A DNA stretch of 64,000 bases from Spirosoma profusum (GCF_014699005.1 NZ_JACWZY010000037.1:1-64000); one strand, 5' to 3'. Shown: positions 17,868-28,095, counted from the first letter of the stretch. Notes: generated from the letters alone by a model not told the origin. Program-made: numbers and translations.

Positions 17868-20032
17868 AGTTGAGTTGAGATTGGTGGAGAAGTCAGGCCA
17901 ACTGTCGCTACGTTGACCCAGCTATTTTCGCGCAAACTCTGTAAAGCGGCCAGTGTGGTTTGGGTGGTATTGATAATATCGGCGAAAGAAATCAGCGGCT
18001 CTTCGCCTAGCTGAATCTGTCGAATGAATTGCCTTATTAATTCGGTATGGCCCTTATTCTGACTCCCCGACATTCGCGAAAAACCGCGAAAACCATAGCC
18101 AGTTAACCGGCGAAAATTGTCCAGCACCAGCGTTAGTTCCTGCGAATATACCTCAATACGTTCCTTCGCATACGCTTTACTGCCATTGCTGAAATAGTTT
18201 ACAACGCCGGTAGAACCATTCTCGTACCGTAGCAGCATCGACGCAGAATCCGTAGTTTCCGTGGGGTACTGGCCCATCGCATTCATACACACACGTGCTA
18301 CGCGACTGCCCGTCAGAAACGTAATCAGGTCGACGAAATGGCAGGCTTCCCCTAAAATACGCCCTCCGCCAATTGCTCGGTCATGCACCCAATTGTCGAC
18401 GGGAATAGCACCTGCATTTACGGTTATCACTACGTTCATAGGTATAGAAACCGTATGATGGCCACTCAGAAGACTCTTCATTTTCTGGACATACGGCGAA
18501 AACCGGCGGTTGAATCCAACTAATACTGTATTTCGTGCAGATTGGAACGTTTGAATCAGCTCTGGAAGCTCATGCTCATAAATGGCAAGGGGTTTTTCAA
18601 CGAAAACATGCTTGCCCGCTCGCAGGGCTTCGATGGTCAGTTGAGCGTGACTGTTATGCCGGGTTGTGATGATGCACAGATCGATTTTGGGATCGTTGAT
18701 GATACGTCGGTAATCGGACGTACTTTGATAAATTCCGTATTTTCTGGCCAGTAACGTAGCATTCAGCCCTTTCGCGCTGGCAATAGTTTTCAGCGTAGCA
18801 CCTGTTTTTTTTAGTGCTGGTAGTAGAATTGCCTGCGTGAAATTGCCGGCACCAATCAGACCTACGGTAGCAAAGCCAAGCTGGTGAGGTGAATTAGAAA
18901 TTTGGATAATTGTCTTTATGTCAGGTTGTTCGGGATAGCACAATAGCGACGCAATCTGATTCGATACGTTCAGATGGTTATATATTTTGCCGAATTCAGC
19001 TAGAAGAACACGCGACGTAATGAGCGATTTCACATCCAGTTGACGGTTCGCTAACAACTGGATAATCGTCTGAAAATTACGGTTTTCAGTCCAGCGCACG
19101 TAGGATAGTGGATAATCGTGTCCTTGTTGTTCGTATGTATCATCGTACCGACCAGGGCCATAGGAACAGGATACCTGAAACGTCAATTCTTTTTTATAGA
19201 AATCGTTGCGGTTCAAATTCAGTCCGACGACGCCAACAAGAACAATACGTCCTTGCATCCGGCTCATCTGAGCAGCCTGAGCAATCAATTCATCGGTTCG
19301 AGCCGACGCCGTAATGATGACACCATCACTGCCTACGCCGTTGGTTAACAGCCCGATACGTTTTACTACGTCTACATCTGTGGTTGGGTTAATGGCCGTA
19401 ATACCCCGTTTTTCGGCAAGTTTACATTTGGCTGTGTCGATGTCCACGCCAATAACCCGACAGCCGTTAATACGTAGTAAATCAGCCGTCAATAGGCCGA
19501 TAAGCCCCAGGCCAATCACCACAACGGTTTCGCCTAATGTTGGATTTAACAGCCGGATACTTTGTAAGGCAATAGCGCCAATAACCGTAAAAACGGCTTC
19601 ATCGTCGGGCACATTGTCAGGTACTGGAACTACTAAATTTCGCGGTACGCAGACGACTTCGGCGTGGGGGCCGTTAGAGGCTACCCGGTCGCCGATACGC
19701 AAGTCGTTGACGCCTTCACCTATAGCCATCACAGTTCCTACGTTGCAGTAACCTAATGGTAATGGTTGATCAAGTTTCCGAAAAACGGCCTCTAACGTAG
19801 GACGCAACCCATCCGATCGCACTTTTTCGAATACCTGTTTTACGCGGTCGGGTTGCTGACGGGCTTTCACAAGCAGATTCGCTTTGCCGAATGCTACCAG
19901 CATCCGCTCCGTCCCGAGCGATACCAGCGACCGATGCGTCTGGATCAGTACCTGACCCCTGCTTACCTGGGGCACCGGTACGTCTTCGAGTCGGGTTTCA
20001 CCGGTATTAAGGTCTTGAATGAGTTGTTTCAT
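17864..20032 (-). CDS. Bi-domain oxidoreductase: zinc-type alcohol dehydrogenase fused to Gfo/Idh/MocA
   Basis: A 722-residue cytoplasmic fusion. Residues 1-350 are a medium-chain dehydrogenase with a GroES-like part (SLGTERMLVAFGK, GYCNVGTVMAIGEGV, GDRVASNGPHAE) and a Rossmann motif VIGLGLIGLL near 175. Residues 385-700 are a Gfo/Idh/MocA oxidoreductase with VGLIGAGNFTQAI near 388 and EKPLA near 480. The family occurs in polysaccharide loci next to heparinase-like and WecB genes, as here, and probably oxidises or epimerises a nucleotide sugar or glycan residue; the exact reaction is unknown. It is 33 bases downstream of wecB and overlaps the heparinase-like fragment by 4 bases. Confidence 0.88.
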   Translation of the reverse strand: MKQLIQDLNTGETRLEDVPVPQVSRGQVLIQTHRSLVSLGTERMLVAFGKANLLVKARQQPDRVKQVFEKVRSDGLRPTLEAVFRKLDQPLPLGYCNVGTVMAIGEGVNDLRIGDRVASNGPHAEVVCVPRNLVVPVPDNVPDDEAVFTVIGAIALQSIRLLNPTLGETVVVIGLGLIGLLTADLLRINGCRVIGVDIDTAKCKLAEKRGITAINPTTDVDVVKRIGLLTNGVGSDGVIITASARTDELIAQAAQMSRMQGRIVLVGVVGLNLNRNDFYKKELTFQVSCSYGPGRYDDTYEQQGHDYPLSYVRWTENRNFQTIIQLLANRQLDVKSLITSRVLLAEFGKIYNHLNVSNQIASLLCYPEQPDIKTIIQISNSPHQLGFATVGLIGAGNFTQAILLPALKKTGATLKTIASAKGLNATLLARKYGIYQSTSDYRRIINDPKIDLCIITTRHNSHAQLTIEALRAGKHVFVEKPLAIYEHELPELIQTFQSARNTVLVGFNRRFSPYVQKMKSLLSGHHTVSIPMNVVITVNAGAIPVDNWVHDRAIGGGRILGEACHFVDLITFLTGSRVARVCMNAMGQYPTETTDSASMLLRYENGSTGVVNYFSNGSKAYAKERIEVYSQELTLVLDNFRRLTGYGFRGFSRMSGSQNKGHTELIRQFIRQIQLGEEPLISFADIINTTQTTLAALQSLRENSWVNVATVGLTSPPISTQL

Positions 20033-20065
20033 ACTACATTGTTCGGGTAAATACGCTGCGTTTGG

Positions 20066-21157
20066 CTAACTGGCTCGAATAATGTCGGCGATACGTTCAG
20101 CCGCTCGACCGTCCCAAAACGGAATACTTGTCCCTCGTGCAGGCTTATTATTCAGCAACTGGATTACTTTTTCGGCTATCAATTCTGGATTTAATTCTGG
20201 TATCAACTGATTGGTACCCAGTTCGATAGTAATCGGACGTTCGGTTGAAGTGCGGAGGGTAAGGCAGGGGATATTCAAATACGTTGTTTCTTCCTGAATG
20301 CCACCCGAATCGGTGAGAACAATAGCCGCTCGTTCTATCAGATTCAGGCTTTCCAGATACCCCTGCGGCTTTAATAGATAGGTATTGGGAATGGAGATAA
20401 GCTGAGGTAAGATGTTGAAATTGACCAGGTTTGCGTGAGTTCGCGGGTGCAGTGAAAAGACAACTGGTAGCTGTTGGGCCACCCTTTCGATAACAGAAAT
20501 AAGCTGCTGGAGACTCGATAACGTATCGACATTGGCAGGTCTGTGCATGGTCATGAACGCGTACGGACGTTGGGAAAGCCCCAACGTATCAACAATATTC
20601 AAAGCCGATGCTTTGGGGCGATGGTGTACCAGCGCGTCAATCATTACGTTACCAACCAGATGAATCCGCTCTTCAGCCACACCTTCCCGTAACAAATTTT
20701 TCCGTCCGGCGGGCTCGGTAACCAACAATAGATCTGACAGGCTATCAGTCACTATCCGATTGATTTCTTCGGGCATTTGCCGGTCTCCTGAGCGCAGGCC
20801 CGCTTCTACGTGAGCCACCCGAATGCCCATACGAACTGCCACCAACGCACAGGCCAGCGTACTTGTTATGTCGCCGACAACCAATACCCAGTCGGGTTTT
20901 TCGTTAGTCAGCACATGCTCAAATTTGAGCATGATATCGGCCATTTGTCGGGTTTGCGAACCGTTTACTACGTCGAGGTAAAAATCTGGCTTCGGCAAAT
21001 CAAGTTGGGCGAAGAAAACGTCGCTCATGGATGCGTCGTAATGCTGGCCAGTATGCACGATTTTCGAGTCGATATCGGGGAATTTCCCGAAAGCACGGTG
21101 GAGAGGAGCGATCTTTATGAAGTTTGGCCGCGCCCCCACTACGTTCAGAATTTTCAT
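20066..21157 (-). CDS. wecB: UDP-N-acetylglucosamine 2-epimerase, non-hydrolysing
   Basis: Interconverts UDP-GlcNAc and UDP-ManNAc. The 363 residues match the family. Landmarks are the N-terminal GARPNFIKIAPLHRA (about 8-22), HTGQHYDASMSDVFF near 36, HVEAGLRSGDRQMPEEINR near 118, and DSGGIQEE near 278. With the dehydrogenase encoded at 28096-29388, it could supply UDP-ManNAcA for the repeat unit; that pairing is inference. It overlaps the upstream Gfo/Idh/MocA gene by 4 bases (ATGA). Confidence 0.94.
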   Translation of the reverse strand: MKILNVVGARPNFIKIAPLHRAFGKFPDIDSKIVHTGQHYDASMSDVFFAQLDLPKPDFYLDVVNGSQTRQMADIMLKFEHVLTNEKPDWVLVVGDITSTLACALVAVRMGIRVAHVEAGLRSGDRQMPEEINRIVTDSLSDLLLVTEPAGRKNLLREGVAEERIHLVGNVMIDALVHHRPKASALNIVDTLGLSQRPYAFMTMHRPANVDTLSSLQQLISVIERVAQQLPVVFSLHPRTHANLVNFNILPQLISIPNTYLLKPQGYLESLNLIERAAIVLTDSGGIQEETTYLNIPCLTLRTSTERPITIELGTNQLIPELNPELIAEKVIQLLNNKPARGTSIPFWDGRAAERIADIIRAS

Positions 21158-22317
21158 GGGTTGATCGTGGATAGGGACGTACTACTTCGTTGACTGTCAG
21201 CTTCTAGATTAGCTACTTGCTGCCGTGTCCAGAAGCGGGAAGCCGACTGACGCTGGCGTATTTTGTCGCAGATAAAGAGCGTTAGCAAAGTCGATAATTC
21301 GACTTCTGCCCATGGCCGGTTCTGTTGGCAGAAAGGTTGTAGAATGGCCCGTTCGTGCCCAACATCTTTCGGCGAAAAGCGCCACGTTTTTCGATGCGCT
21401 CCCTGCCAAACGGTCATCTGCCTGAAATCGTCGATTTGGGCGATAACGTTGTTGTACTGAATATTAATGAATTCGCGGATGCCTTCGAAAGGCTCTGAAC
21501 GAGATGTTAGCTGAATGGAAATGAGGTCGTGTTTGTCGGTCGTGAGCGTTACATTCAGATTATCGTCGAGTTCTGTCGGATTCGCCCAGATTAACTGAAT
21601 ATCAAGCCATTCGGGTAGATTACGCCAGGCTAATATATGTATGGTCAGGTCAATCCAATGGCTAAGATTACCGCAGATACGTGTGCCTTCGTTGGGGTGG
21701 CGATACCAATGATCGGGTGGAATTAGATGCCCATTGATTACGTAATAGAGACTGAACGGGCCCGCCTGAGCGGAATTTGCTACGTAGCGATGTAACAGCT
21801 GGATGGCTCTTGCATACGGTCGGTTATAGCCTGCAAATACGTTTCCCGTTGACTGACGGATCGCTTGTGTAAGTTGCACAAGTTGCTCGCGACTGACCGA
21901 AATTGGCTTTTCGATATAGACGATTTTGTTACGTTTCAGGCCCGCAATAGCGTATGGTGTGTGCGAGGCATGATTAGACGTTACGTATAAAACGGCTAGT
22001 TCGGCATGATTCAAAAGCGCATCTGGAGAGGGGGCTATCTCCCGGAAACCGTAATAGTGAGCCAGTGATTGCGCTTGTTCAACAAGTGGGTCAAAGGCAG
22101 ACAGGAACGTAGTACTTCGCTGTTTTTTTAAATAGAAACAGACCGTACTAAACGCAAATTGTCCGCAGCCAATCAGGCCGACGTTCACTTTGCCAAATTG
22201 ACTGACTGGTACAGGCCACCCACGCAGTCGTGAGCGAGCCATGGCCTTGGTCAATGCCCTCGACCAGCCGTGAATCTCAGCAAAGCGAAAAAACTTTTTT
22301 AAGTAATAAATCAACAT
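21154..22317 (-). CDS. Gfo/Idh/MocA family oxidoreductase
   Basis: A 387-residue NAD(P)-dependent oxidoreductase. About 40 N-terminal residues precede the Rossmann motif VGLIGCGQFAFST (about 46-58); the conserved EKPIS is near residue 136, and WIDLTIHIL near 225 is the catalytic-helix region with its usual His. Its partner in such loci is the bi-domain oxidoreductase, which is two genes downstream. A sugar-modifying step on a nucleotide-activated substrate is likely, but no substrate can be assigned. Start ATG at 22317, 29 bases from the preceding glycosyltransferase. Confidence 0.87.
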   Translation of the reverse strand: MLIYYLKKFFRFAEIHGWSRALTKAMARSRLRGWPVPVSQFGKVNVGLIGCGQFAFSTVCFYLKKQRSTTFLSAFDPLVEQAQSLAHYYGFREIAPSPDALLNHAELAVLYVTSNHASHTPYAIAGLKRNKIVYIEKPISVSREQLVQLTQAIRQSTGNVFAGYNRPYARAIQLLHRYVANSAQAGPFSLYYVINGHLIPPDHWYRHPNEGTRICGNLSHWIDLTIHILAWRNLPEWLDIQLIWANPTELDDNLNVTLTTDKHDLISIQLTSRSEPFEGIREFINIQYNNVIAQIDDFRQMTVWQGAHRKTWRFSPKDVGHERAILQPFCQQNRPWAEVELSTLLTLFICDKIRQRQSASRFWTRQQVANLEADSQRSSTSLSTINP

Positions 22318-22346
22318 TCAGCTCAATAGAAAATTGAGCAACAACA

Positions 22347-23483
22347 TCAGGAAAATAGCAGCCGGTACTTTTCGCCTAATTGTTGCTCATTAACGTACTT
22401 TTCGACGATTGAGCGGGCACCCTCTGAAAGTGTCGTATAGGCGTCATCGCCCATGTCGACAGCTTGTTTCAGTACGGAGAGCCAGTGTTGTTTTTGGAGA
22501 GGAATATCCCAGCCAGCCTGCTGGAGGACTAATTGTTGCCAGGGAGTCTGGTCACTGATGATGACAGGAACTCCCACGGATAATGCTTCGAAAATTGAAT
22601 GCCCAAAGCTCTCACTGTGTGTTGGGAGAATAAAGAAATCATAATTTCTCAACGTAGCATTGACCAAAGGATGCGCCAGAACACCTCGGTACGTTGCGGA
22701 ACAGTTAGGCGTGAGCTTTGCCAGTACGTTCTGACAGCTACGCCAGTACGATTCATTGTCAATAGGCCCGAAAATGTCCAGTTCGATGGAGAGGTCACGG
22801 ATAGAGGCCAGTATCTCGAATAAAAACAAAAGACCTTTTACGGGCGTAATTCGTGCTATAAAAACCAGTTTTACCAATCCAGCCTGCTTCTGATACGTTA
22901 AGCGTGGCTGTAACTGTCTGGGCGTATCAGGCGCCAGCACAACGGGTGCTATACCTATCCGCGAGGCCGGGAAAAGTTGTCGGATGGCTTTTTGTTCAGC
23001 TTCGTTTGTTGCGTGCCAGGTAATTTGCCCACGTGAAATCGCCTTTACAATACGTACAAAGGGATACTTTTTGTAATATTTTAAACGTAATGCCCCCGGT
23101 TGTAATTCACCACGCGGAGCGATAACGATATGTCGACCGGTTAACCACGAAAGAAGTAGTAAACCGTGTGAAAGCTTTCCGAACAAGCTATTTGCGTAAA
23201 CAAAATCGAAGGCCGGAGATCGTGCTAACGTATACACTAAACGTCGAGTAAGCAAATCTGGCGAACAGTACATAATTCGATAGTTTTCTTTAATTAGCCA
23301 TTCATTATTAACGATAGCTGGGTAGGGCTTTACGTCCAGAAAATCCCGGTCACGGGTAACTATGGAAATGTCGTAATGCGGATGCAGAATGCCAATGAGA
23401 TTCGCCACCGACTGAATGGGACCGCCCCATTTATAGCCGGGTAAAAAATATTCGACGAAAATCAGTAAGGTTGGCTTTCTCAT
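22347..23483 (-). CDS. Glycosyltransferase family 4 protein
   Basis: A 378-residue GT-B enzyme. The N-terminal acceptor half contains FVEYFLPGYKWGGPIQSVANL, a common opening in EPS glycosyltransferases. The C-terminal half has FIARITPVKGL near residue 208 and the EX7E-type segment HSESFGHSIFEALSVGVPVI near 285. It probably acts on the cytoplasmic face of the membrane during repeat-unit assembly. It overlaps the preceding glycosyltransferase gene by 4 bases. Sugar specificity is unknown. Confidence 0.9.
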   Translation of the reverse strand: MRKPTLLIFVEYFLPGYKWGGPIQSVANLIGILHPHYDISIVTRDRDFLDVKPYPAIVNNEWLIKENYRIMYCSPDLLTRRLVYTLARSPAFDFVYANSLFGKLSHGLLLLSWLTGRHIVIAPRGELQPGALRLKYYKKYPFVRIVKAISRGQITWHATNEAEQKAIRQLFPASRIGIAPVVLAPDTPRQLQPRLTYQKQAGLVKLVFIARITPVKGLLFLFEILASIRDLSIELDIFGPIDNESYWRSCQNVLAKLTPNCSATYRGVLAHPLVNATLRNYDFFILPTHSESFGHSIFEALSVGVPVIISDQTPWQQLVLQQAGWDIPLQKQHWLSVLKQAVDMGDDAYTTLSEGARSIVEKYVNEQQLGEKYRLLFS

Positions 23484-24484
23484 TGTTGCCTACACAATTC
23501 TCTATAGAGCGCTTTGTATTCTGCTGCGACCGCTTCGGCGGAAAAATTTGCTACGTTCTTCCGGCCTGCCTGAATCAAATTGGTTCGGTACGTTTCGTCC
23601 TGACAAATTTGTTCAATACCCTTCCGAATCGACGTTACGTTGGTTGGGTCGACGTAGCAAGCTCCTGATCCACCGATGTTTGTTAATGGAGTAATTTGGC
23701 TCGCCAAAACGGGCCGCCCAACAGCCTGAGCCTCAAGGATTGGCATTCCGAAACCTTCGTAAAGCGAAACAAAACAGACCATATCACAACGTTGATACAA
23801 ACTCACGATTTCTTCCTGATTCAGGTTTTGGTAGTGTTCGTGAGCTATAGGACGGAGAAGAAGCCGTTTGGTAATGGTATCAGAGAGGGGACCAACCAAA
23901 ATTAATTTTCCAGGGCAATTTTCGAGGGCATCAATCAGACGAAGTACGTTCTTGTGTGGAGCCGTACCGATCTGTAAGAAAGTCGGTTGTTTTTCGCAAA
24001 ACGGGCGCGGTTGGTACGTGAAAGCGGGATGAATGGCATTAGGAATTACTCGTACTTTTTCGGCGCTACGTCCGACTAAACGTAGTAGTTCCTGCCGGGT
24101 TTTTTCGGAAATGGCTGTAACGATGCCTGCCCGGCGGATAGGCCAGTAATACCAGAATAGCCAGAAAAAAGCGTATCGGAAGGGGGATCGGCGATTTTTC
24201 TCAAGTAGAATACAGTCGTGGATAGTCAGAACAGTACGGTTGCAGGGTAAGGCCAGGGCCACGTAATGAATGTCGCCGGTTATATGGAACAGACCGTTAC
24301 GTTGCTGTCGGGCGGCAAAACGAAGGTTTTTCCAGATCGACCGAATCCCTTTGCTGATATGAGGCATTCGGATTTTAGACGTAGTAATATTGGTATGACT
24401 AGCCAACTCCATTTGAAGCGTGTCGAAAACAGTTTCGAGGCTGTGACCCGTTCCCAAACTCCGCAAAAAGAACTGGACGAGCAT
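23480..24484 (-). CDS. Glycosyltransferase family 4 protein
   Basis: A 334-residue GT4 enzyme whose N-terminal half includes HITGDIHYVALALP and ILTIHDCILLEK-like strands, and whose donor half has IPNAIHP near residue 145, FLQIGTAPHKNVLRLIDAL near 165 and YEGFGMPILEAQAVGRPVLAS near 240 (the EX7E motif). This architecture fits mannosyl- or rhamnosyl-type transferases of O-antigen and capsule loci. It starts directly after the polymerase gene stops and overlaps the next glycosyltransferase by 4 bases. Confidence 0.9.
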   Translation of the reverse strand: MLVQFFLRSLGTGHSLETVFDTLQMELASHTNITTSKIRMPHISKGIRSIWKNLRFAARQQRNGLFHITGDIHYVALALPCNRTVLTIHDCILLEKNRRSPFRYAFFWLFWYYWPIRRAGIVTAISEKTRQELLRLVGRSAEKVRVIPNAIHPAFTYQPRPFCEKQPTFLQIGTAPHKNVLRLIDALENCPGKLILVGPLSDTITKRLLLRPIAHEHYQNLNQEEIVSLYQRCDMVCFVSLYEGFGMPILEAQAVGRPVLASQITPLTNIGGSGACYVDPTNVTSIRKGIEQICQDETYRTNLIQAGRKNVANFSAEAVAAEYKALYRELCRQQ

Positions 24485-25816
24485 TTAAAGGAAGATGTTT
24501 ACTTGCCGAAGCGACCAATATAGAAGTGCCACAAACACGCTGGTATTCAATAAACTACCCCAGGCCGATAGAATGTCGGTTTCCATGGTCAGGCAGCCGA
24601 AAAATAAGGCGGGTATCCAGAGCAGAACCGACGGTATTTTGTCGGATAAGCGGATCAGGAACTGGAACACAAACCCAAGCAACGTGCCCCATGCCAGCGA
24701 GAAAAGTATACCTCCATACCCAAAATTGACGTAGCCTTCGCCCAACGGCGATAGATTCATGCTGGTGTTTTCGTTCTGTCGCAGACTTGTGAAGCGTCGG
24801 ATGTTTTCGTAACCACCAGTCTGTGGTTTATCCGCCCAGATAAATCGCGGTACTAATGGATGAAGGAACGATAGCAGTACTTCGCCATTCGCAAAATTCT
24901 CATGTACAGGTACTTTCGCCATTGCACTACCAATGAGCAGACCCTGGTTGAACCGGATAAAGGCGCTGAAAAGGTGCTGAACGTTCATGACTTTCTCTGG
25001 ATTCGCCAGTCGATCGGTAATTAGTTCACCCATCAAATTGGCATTACCGCTTCGTTCATTACGTTGGTGGCCCCAGGTATTCAGACGATATTCAACTTTA
25101 ATGGACTGCATAACCAGTAACGTAGCAAAAGCCAGTACCACGAAACCTGTTTTTTGACGAGCCGTTATCCGATACGTACTACCGGCTGCGACCAGCAGCG
25201 TAAGGAGCATAGTCCACAAAAACAGGTCGCCAAACATGCCTTGCTGAATAGTGTAGGTACTTATAACCAGCAGGGCAGCTACACTTATGAGCAGAAAAAA
25301 TGCACTTTTGGAATAATATGCGTACAAGGCGCTGATAAACAAGCAATTGGAGGGGAGTAGGCTAATAAATGTAGGTGCTGATGGAACGATCATTTTAACA
25401 GTAAATCCGCCCAGACCGATAAAAAACAGTATGAGGCTGGCTTGCTGTTTGTCTTGTAGATACGTAGCAACTGCCTGAATATACACGTAGTGCGGACGTG
25501 TGGAATGACCAGGCTGCGACCAGCTAAGGCCAACAACAAATGCTATGTAGGCTGGTAAGGCGTAGCGAAAATAGGTATCTGATTCGATAGGCATCGATAT
25601 CGGGAATACCCAGTATGTAATGGCGGGAATAAGCAGAATTTCCAGAGCAGCAATAAAACCCATGCATTCAGGCAGGGCAAATCGATCGCCAATACGTTGG
25701 AGAAAAGTGAGAAAACTGTGTGTAGAAAGCCCGACAGCAACGGCTTCCCACAACGTAGCACTCTCGATCAAAACCAGAGCCAGCAAAATTGTAAGGCAAC
25801 TTGTAAGACTCTTCAT
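24485..25816 (-). CDS. Wzy-like polysaccharide polymerase (multi-pass membrane protein)
   Basis: From the ATG at 25816 the protein has 443 residues, with about ten or eleven hydrophobic segments spread along its length and a larger hydrophilic loop around residues 255-370. Low sequence similarity with this topology, between a flippase gene and glycosyltransferases, is the usual basis for calling an O-antigen/EPS polymerase. The ORF can be read back to 25999, but the extra 61 residues overlap the flippase gene and are not hydrophobic; ATG 25816 overlaps the flippase stop as ATGA. It would join repeat units on the periplasmic side. Confidence 0.75.
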   Translation of the reverse strand: MKSLTSCLTILLALVLIESATLWEAVAVGLSTHSFLTFLQRIGDRFALPECMGFIAALEILLIPAITYWVFPISMPIESDTYFRYALPAYIAFVVGLSWSQPGHSTRPHYVYIQAVATYLQDKQQASLILFFIGLGGFTVKMIVPSAPTFISLLPSNCLFISALYAYYSKSAFFLLISVAALLVISTYTIQQGMFGDLFLWTMLLTLLVAAGSTYRITARQKTGFVVLAFATLLVMQSIKVEYRLNTWGHQRNERSGNANLMGELITDRLANPEKVMNVQHLFSAFIRFNQGLLIGSAMAKVPVHENFANGEVLLSFLHPLVPRFIWADKPQTGGYENIRRFTSLRQNENTSMNLSPLGEGYVNFGYGGILFSLAWGTLLGFVFQFLIRLSDKIPSVLLWIPALFFGCLTMETDILSAWGSLLNTSVFVALLYWSLRQVNIFL

Positions 25817-27069
25817 AGCTGCTTCCTGAAAAACAGGTACAGTACAGCCAAAAACTGAATAGCGAACCCCAGCAACGTAGCCAGTGCGGCTCCGACGATA
25901 CCCAAACGAGGAATTAAAACGATGTTTAGCAGTACGTTGACGATGGCACCCACCACCGTATGCCAAAGGATGAAGCGTGTCTGTCCGTAGGCATACCATT
26001 TGATTTCCAGTACCTGAATGCAGGTCAGAAACAGGTAGCCAACGGCCACAATTGGCCCCACCACATAAGCTGATTCATAAGTCGACGAGAGAAACGTAGC
26101 ACCTATCAACCTATGCAACCCCACGAATAGCAGGCATACGCTACCAACTACAGCCGCATACTGTTTGAGATAGGGTACCAGGAACTTATTCACGTGCCCA
26201 TCCGAATAGCCGTCTGATTTAAACCTAAAAACGATCGGAGACAGAAAGGCAATCAGGGGAGCCACCAACAGCAATAGTTTCGAACCGAGGCTGTAGCCCA
26301 TGACGTACTGGCCCACATCTGTATCGGTCATATAGTATTTAATCAACTGACGATCAGCGTAGTTGATGAGCCAGTTCCAAACGGCCAGACTCATTAATGG
26401 CCAGACGTAACGTTGGTATTGACGTAGCAAGTCGGGCGAGTACCTGTTCGAAAGCCTTTGAATTCGAAAGCGAAATGTAGTGTCCGATTGTATAGCTTGC
26501 CTTACCGCCACTATAGCCAACGCTACGTTCAGTAAAGCCAGGTTCAGGAACAATCCCAACGTAGTGGACTGCCCAAAACTAACGACAACGATACCGAATA
26601 AGATCAGGTTGCCAAGCGCATATAGCAGTAGTATTCCCGAATACGCTCGGTAACGACCCATTACGTTCAAATAGTCATTGCTAAAGTTGTAAACTCCCTG
26701 ACCCACAAGGGATAACCAGGCTGCAATCCAAAGAAAACCATTGTGATGAACGCTTGCCACAAAGCCGGCAACGAGCAGAGAAACGGCGTAAATGAGAGCC
26801 AGGATTTGACTGTATGAAGAAACGGCTATCTTTGGGGACGGCCCTGTCAAGGAAGCTTTGAAAGATTGAATTGTTGGCGTAATAACGAACCCGTGCAACA
26901 ACATCACGAACGTCAGCACAAGGCTATAATTGCCCCATTCGGCTGGCGAAATATACAGAGCAGTGAGTTTCCCGTATGCTAGGTTCGCTAGTGCAACCAG
27001 CGCCTGCCCACGTATCAGGACTGCCAGTGGATGATGTCGCGATTTCAGCAAAATACTACCGTTATTCAT
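25813..27069 (-). CDS. Polysaccharide flippase (Wzx/MATE-like)
   Basis: A 418-residue integral membrane protein with about twelve helices, in the style of the polysaccharide biosynthesis/oligosaccharide flippase superfamily. The N-terminus has LIRGQALVALANLAYGKLTALYIS, and the end (NIVLIPRLGIVGAALATLLGFAIQFLAVLYLFF) carries the GxxGAAxAT pattern typical of these proteins. It is expected to move lipid-linked repeat units from the cytoplasmic to the periplasmic face. It is overlapped by 4 bases at each end by the CgeB-like and polymerase genes, so translation is coupled. Confidence 0.88.
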   Translation of the reverse strand: MNNGSILLKSRHHPLAVLIRGQALVALANLAYGKLTALYISPAEWGNYSLVLTFVMLLHGFVITPTIQSFKASLTGPSPKIAVSSYSQILALIYAVSLLVAGFVASVHHNGFLWIAAWLSLVGQGVYNFSNDYLNVMGRYRAYSGILLLYALGNLILFGIVVVSFGQSTTLGLFLNLALLNVALAIVAVRQAIQSDTTFRFRIQRLSNRYSPDLLRQYQRYVWPLMSLAVWNWLINYADRQLIKYYMTDTDVGQYVMGYSLGSKLLLLVAPLIAFLSPIVFRFKSDGYSDGHVNKFLVPYLKQYAAVVGSVCLLFVGLHRLIGATFLSSTYESAYVVGPIVAVGYLFLTCIQVLEIKWYAYGQTRFILWHTVVGAIVNVLLNIVLIPRLGIVGAALATLLGFAIQFLAVLYLFFRKQL

Positions 27070-28082
27070 TGTGCTACGTTAGGGGCTGGCTGTTGGACAA
27101 TACGTAGCATCTCTAGTACACGCTTGTCAAAAGTATGATGTTGCTGAAAATGCTGATATTGTCGGTCAGCCAATTCATGGCGTTCGGTAGAGTGAGCGAG
27201 GTAATAGCGAATTTTATCAACAGCCTCACTTATAGTCTGGTAACTGATGGCTGTTGCGGGCACAGCGGTGTATTCATCCAGCGTTGGCTTATAATCGGAG
27301 AGTTGAAAACCACCTATCCCGTTTATCTCAAAATATTTCTGATTGACCGATGTAACTTCGGCGTAGTGGAAGGTATTGACGACAATGCGTGCGCCAAAAA
27401 GCAGTTGATTTTTCGCGTCTCCAGTGAGGTATTGCTTTCGGAAGGCTGATTGGCTGTACGGTCTTAAGTAAGGACCGGCAGTTCCAAAAATTGCTACGTT
27501 CAGTCCCGCTCGCATTAGCTGCTCAATCATACGTGCCCGGTAAGCGTACAAACTACCGAATATCAGCACATCAATATTGGTCGCCTGTTCCGCTTCGGCT
27601 TTGTCAATAGCGGGTCTTTTATGAATGCGCGGGTTGAAACCTTCGGGCAGATAGTGGGCGTTCAAACCTGCTTTATCGCGCATAAAATGGACGATGTATG
27701 GTTCTTTTGAGAAATAATAATCGAAATCAGCCGCCAGAATCTGTTGTTTTTCCAGGTTCGATAGCGCATCCGGATTGACCTGCACAATCACTACGTCAGG
27801 AAGCTTCTGCTTCAATTCATCGATCAATACCGGGTGCAGATTTCGATATACAATAATCACTACGTTTGGTCGCCAAGCACTTAGTTTCCGCGCTAGCGTC
27901 AAGGCAATAGACCGTTCATAAGATTCGATAAACCGGGATGCCCAATACGTAATTTTTTCTGGAAATACACTGGCATCGGTTACGTCGAGAAGCTGAATTT
28001 CGTGGCCCAGTACACGTAATGAATCGGCCAGATTGTATTCCAGCGAATCGAAAATCTTGCTGCCTATCATCCCAATTTTCAT
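27066..28082 (-). CDS. CgeB-like glycosyltransferase family 1 protein
   Basis: A 338-residue protein with the opening MKIGMIGSKIFDSLEYNLADSL and a C-terminal half characteristic of the CgeB/Glyco_trans_1_2 group (LLFGARIVVNTFHYAEVTSVNQKYFEINGIGGFQLSDY around 225-265, then a conserved RYYLAHSTERHELADRQYQHF). These proteins are probably GT-B transferases. It is 13 bases after the nucleotide-sugar dehydrogenase gene and overlaps the flippase gene by 4 bases. The donor sugar is unknown. Confidence 0.8.
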   Translation of the reverse strand: MKIGMIGSKIFDSLEYNLADSLRVLGHEIQLLDVTDASVFPEKITYWASRFIESYERSIALTLARKLSAWRPNVVIIVYRNLHPVLIDELKQKLPDVVIVQVNPDALSNLEKQQILAADFDYYFSKEPYIVHFMRDKAGLNAHYLPEGFNPRIHKRPAIDKAEAEQATNIDVLIFGSLYAYRARMIEQLMRAGLNVAIFGTAGPYLRPYSQSAFRKQYLTGDAKNQLLFGARIVVNTFHYAEVTSVNQKYFEINGIGGFQLSDYKPTLDEYTAVPATAISYQTISEAVDKIRYYLAHSTERHELADRQYQHFQQHHTFDKRVLEMLRIVQQPAPNVAQ

Positions 28083-28095
28083 TACGTTGTGCTGT

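Noticed and set aside
24485-25999. N-terminal extension of the polymerase to 25999
   Set aside because: The added residues are arginine-rich, not membrane-like, and overlap the flippase gene; the ATGA start at 25816 explains the gene better.
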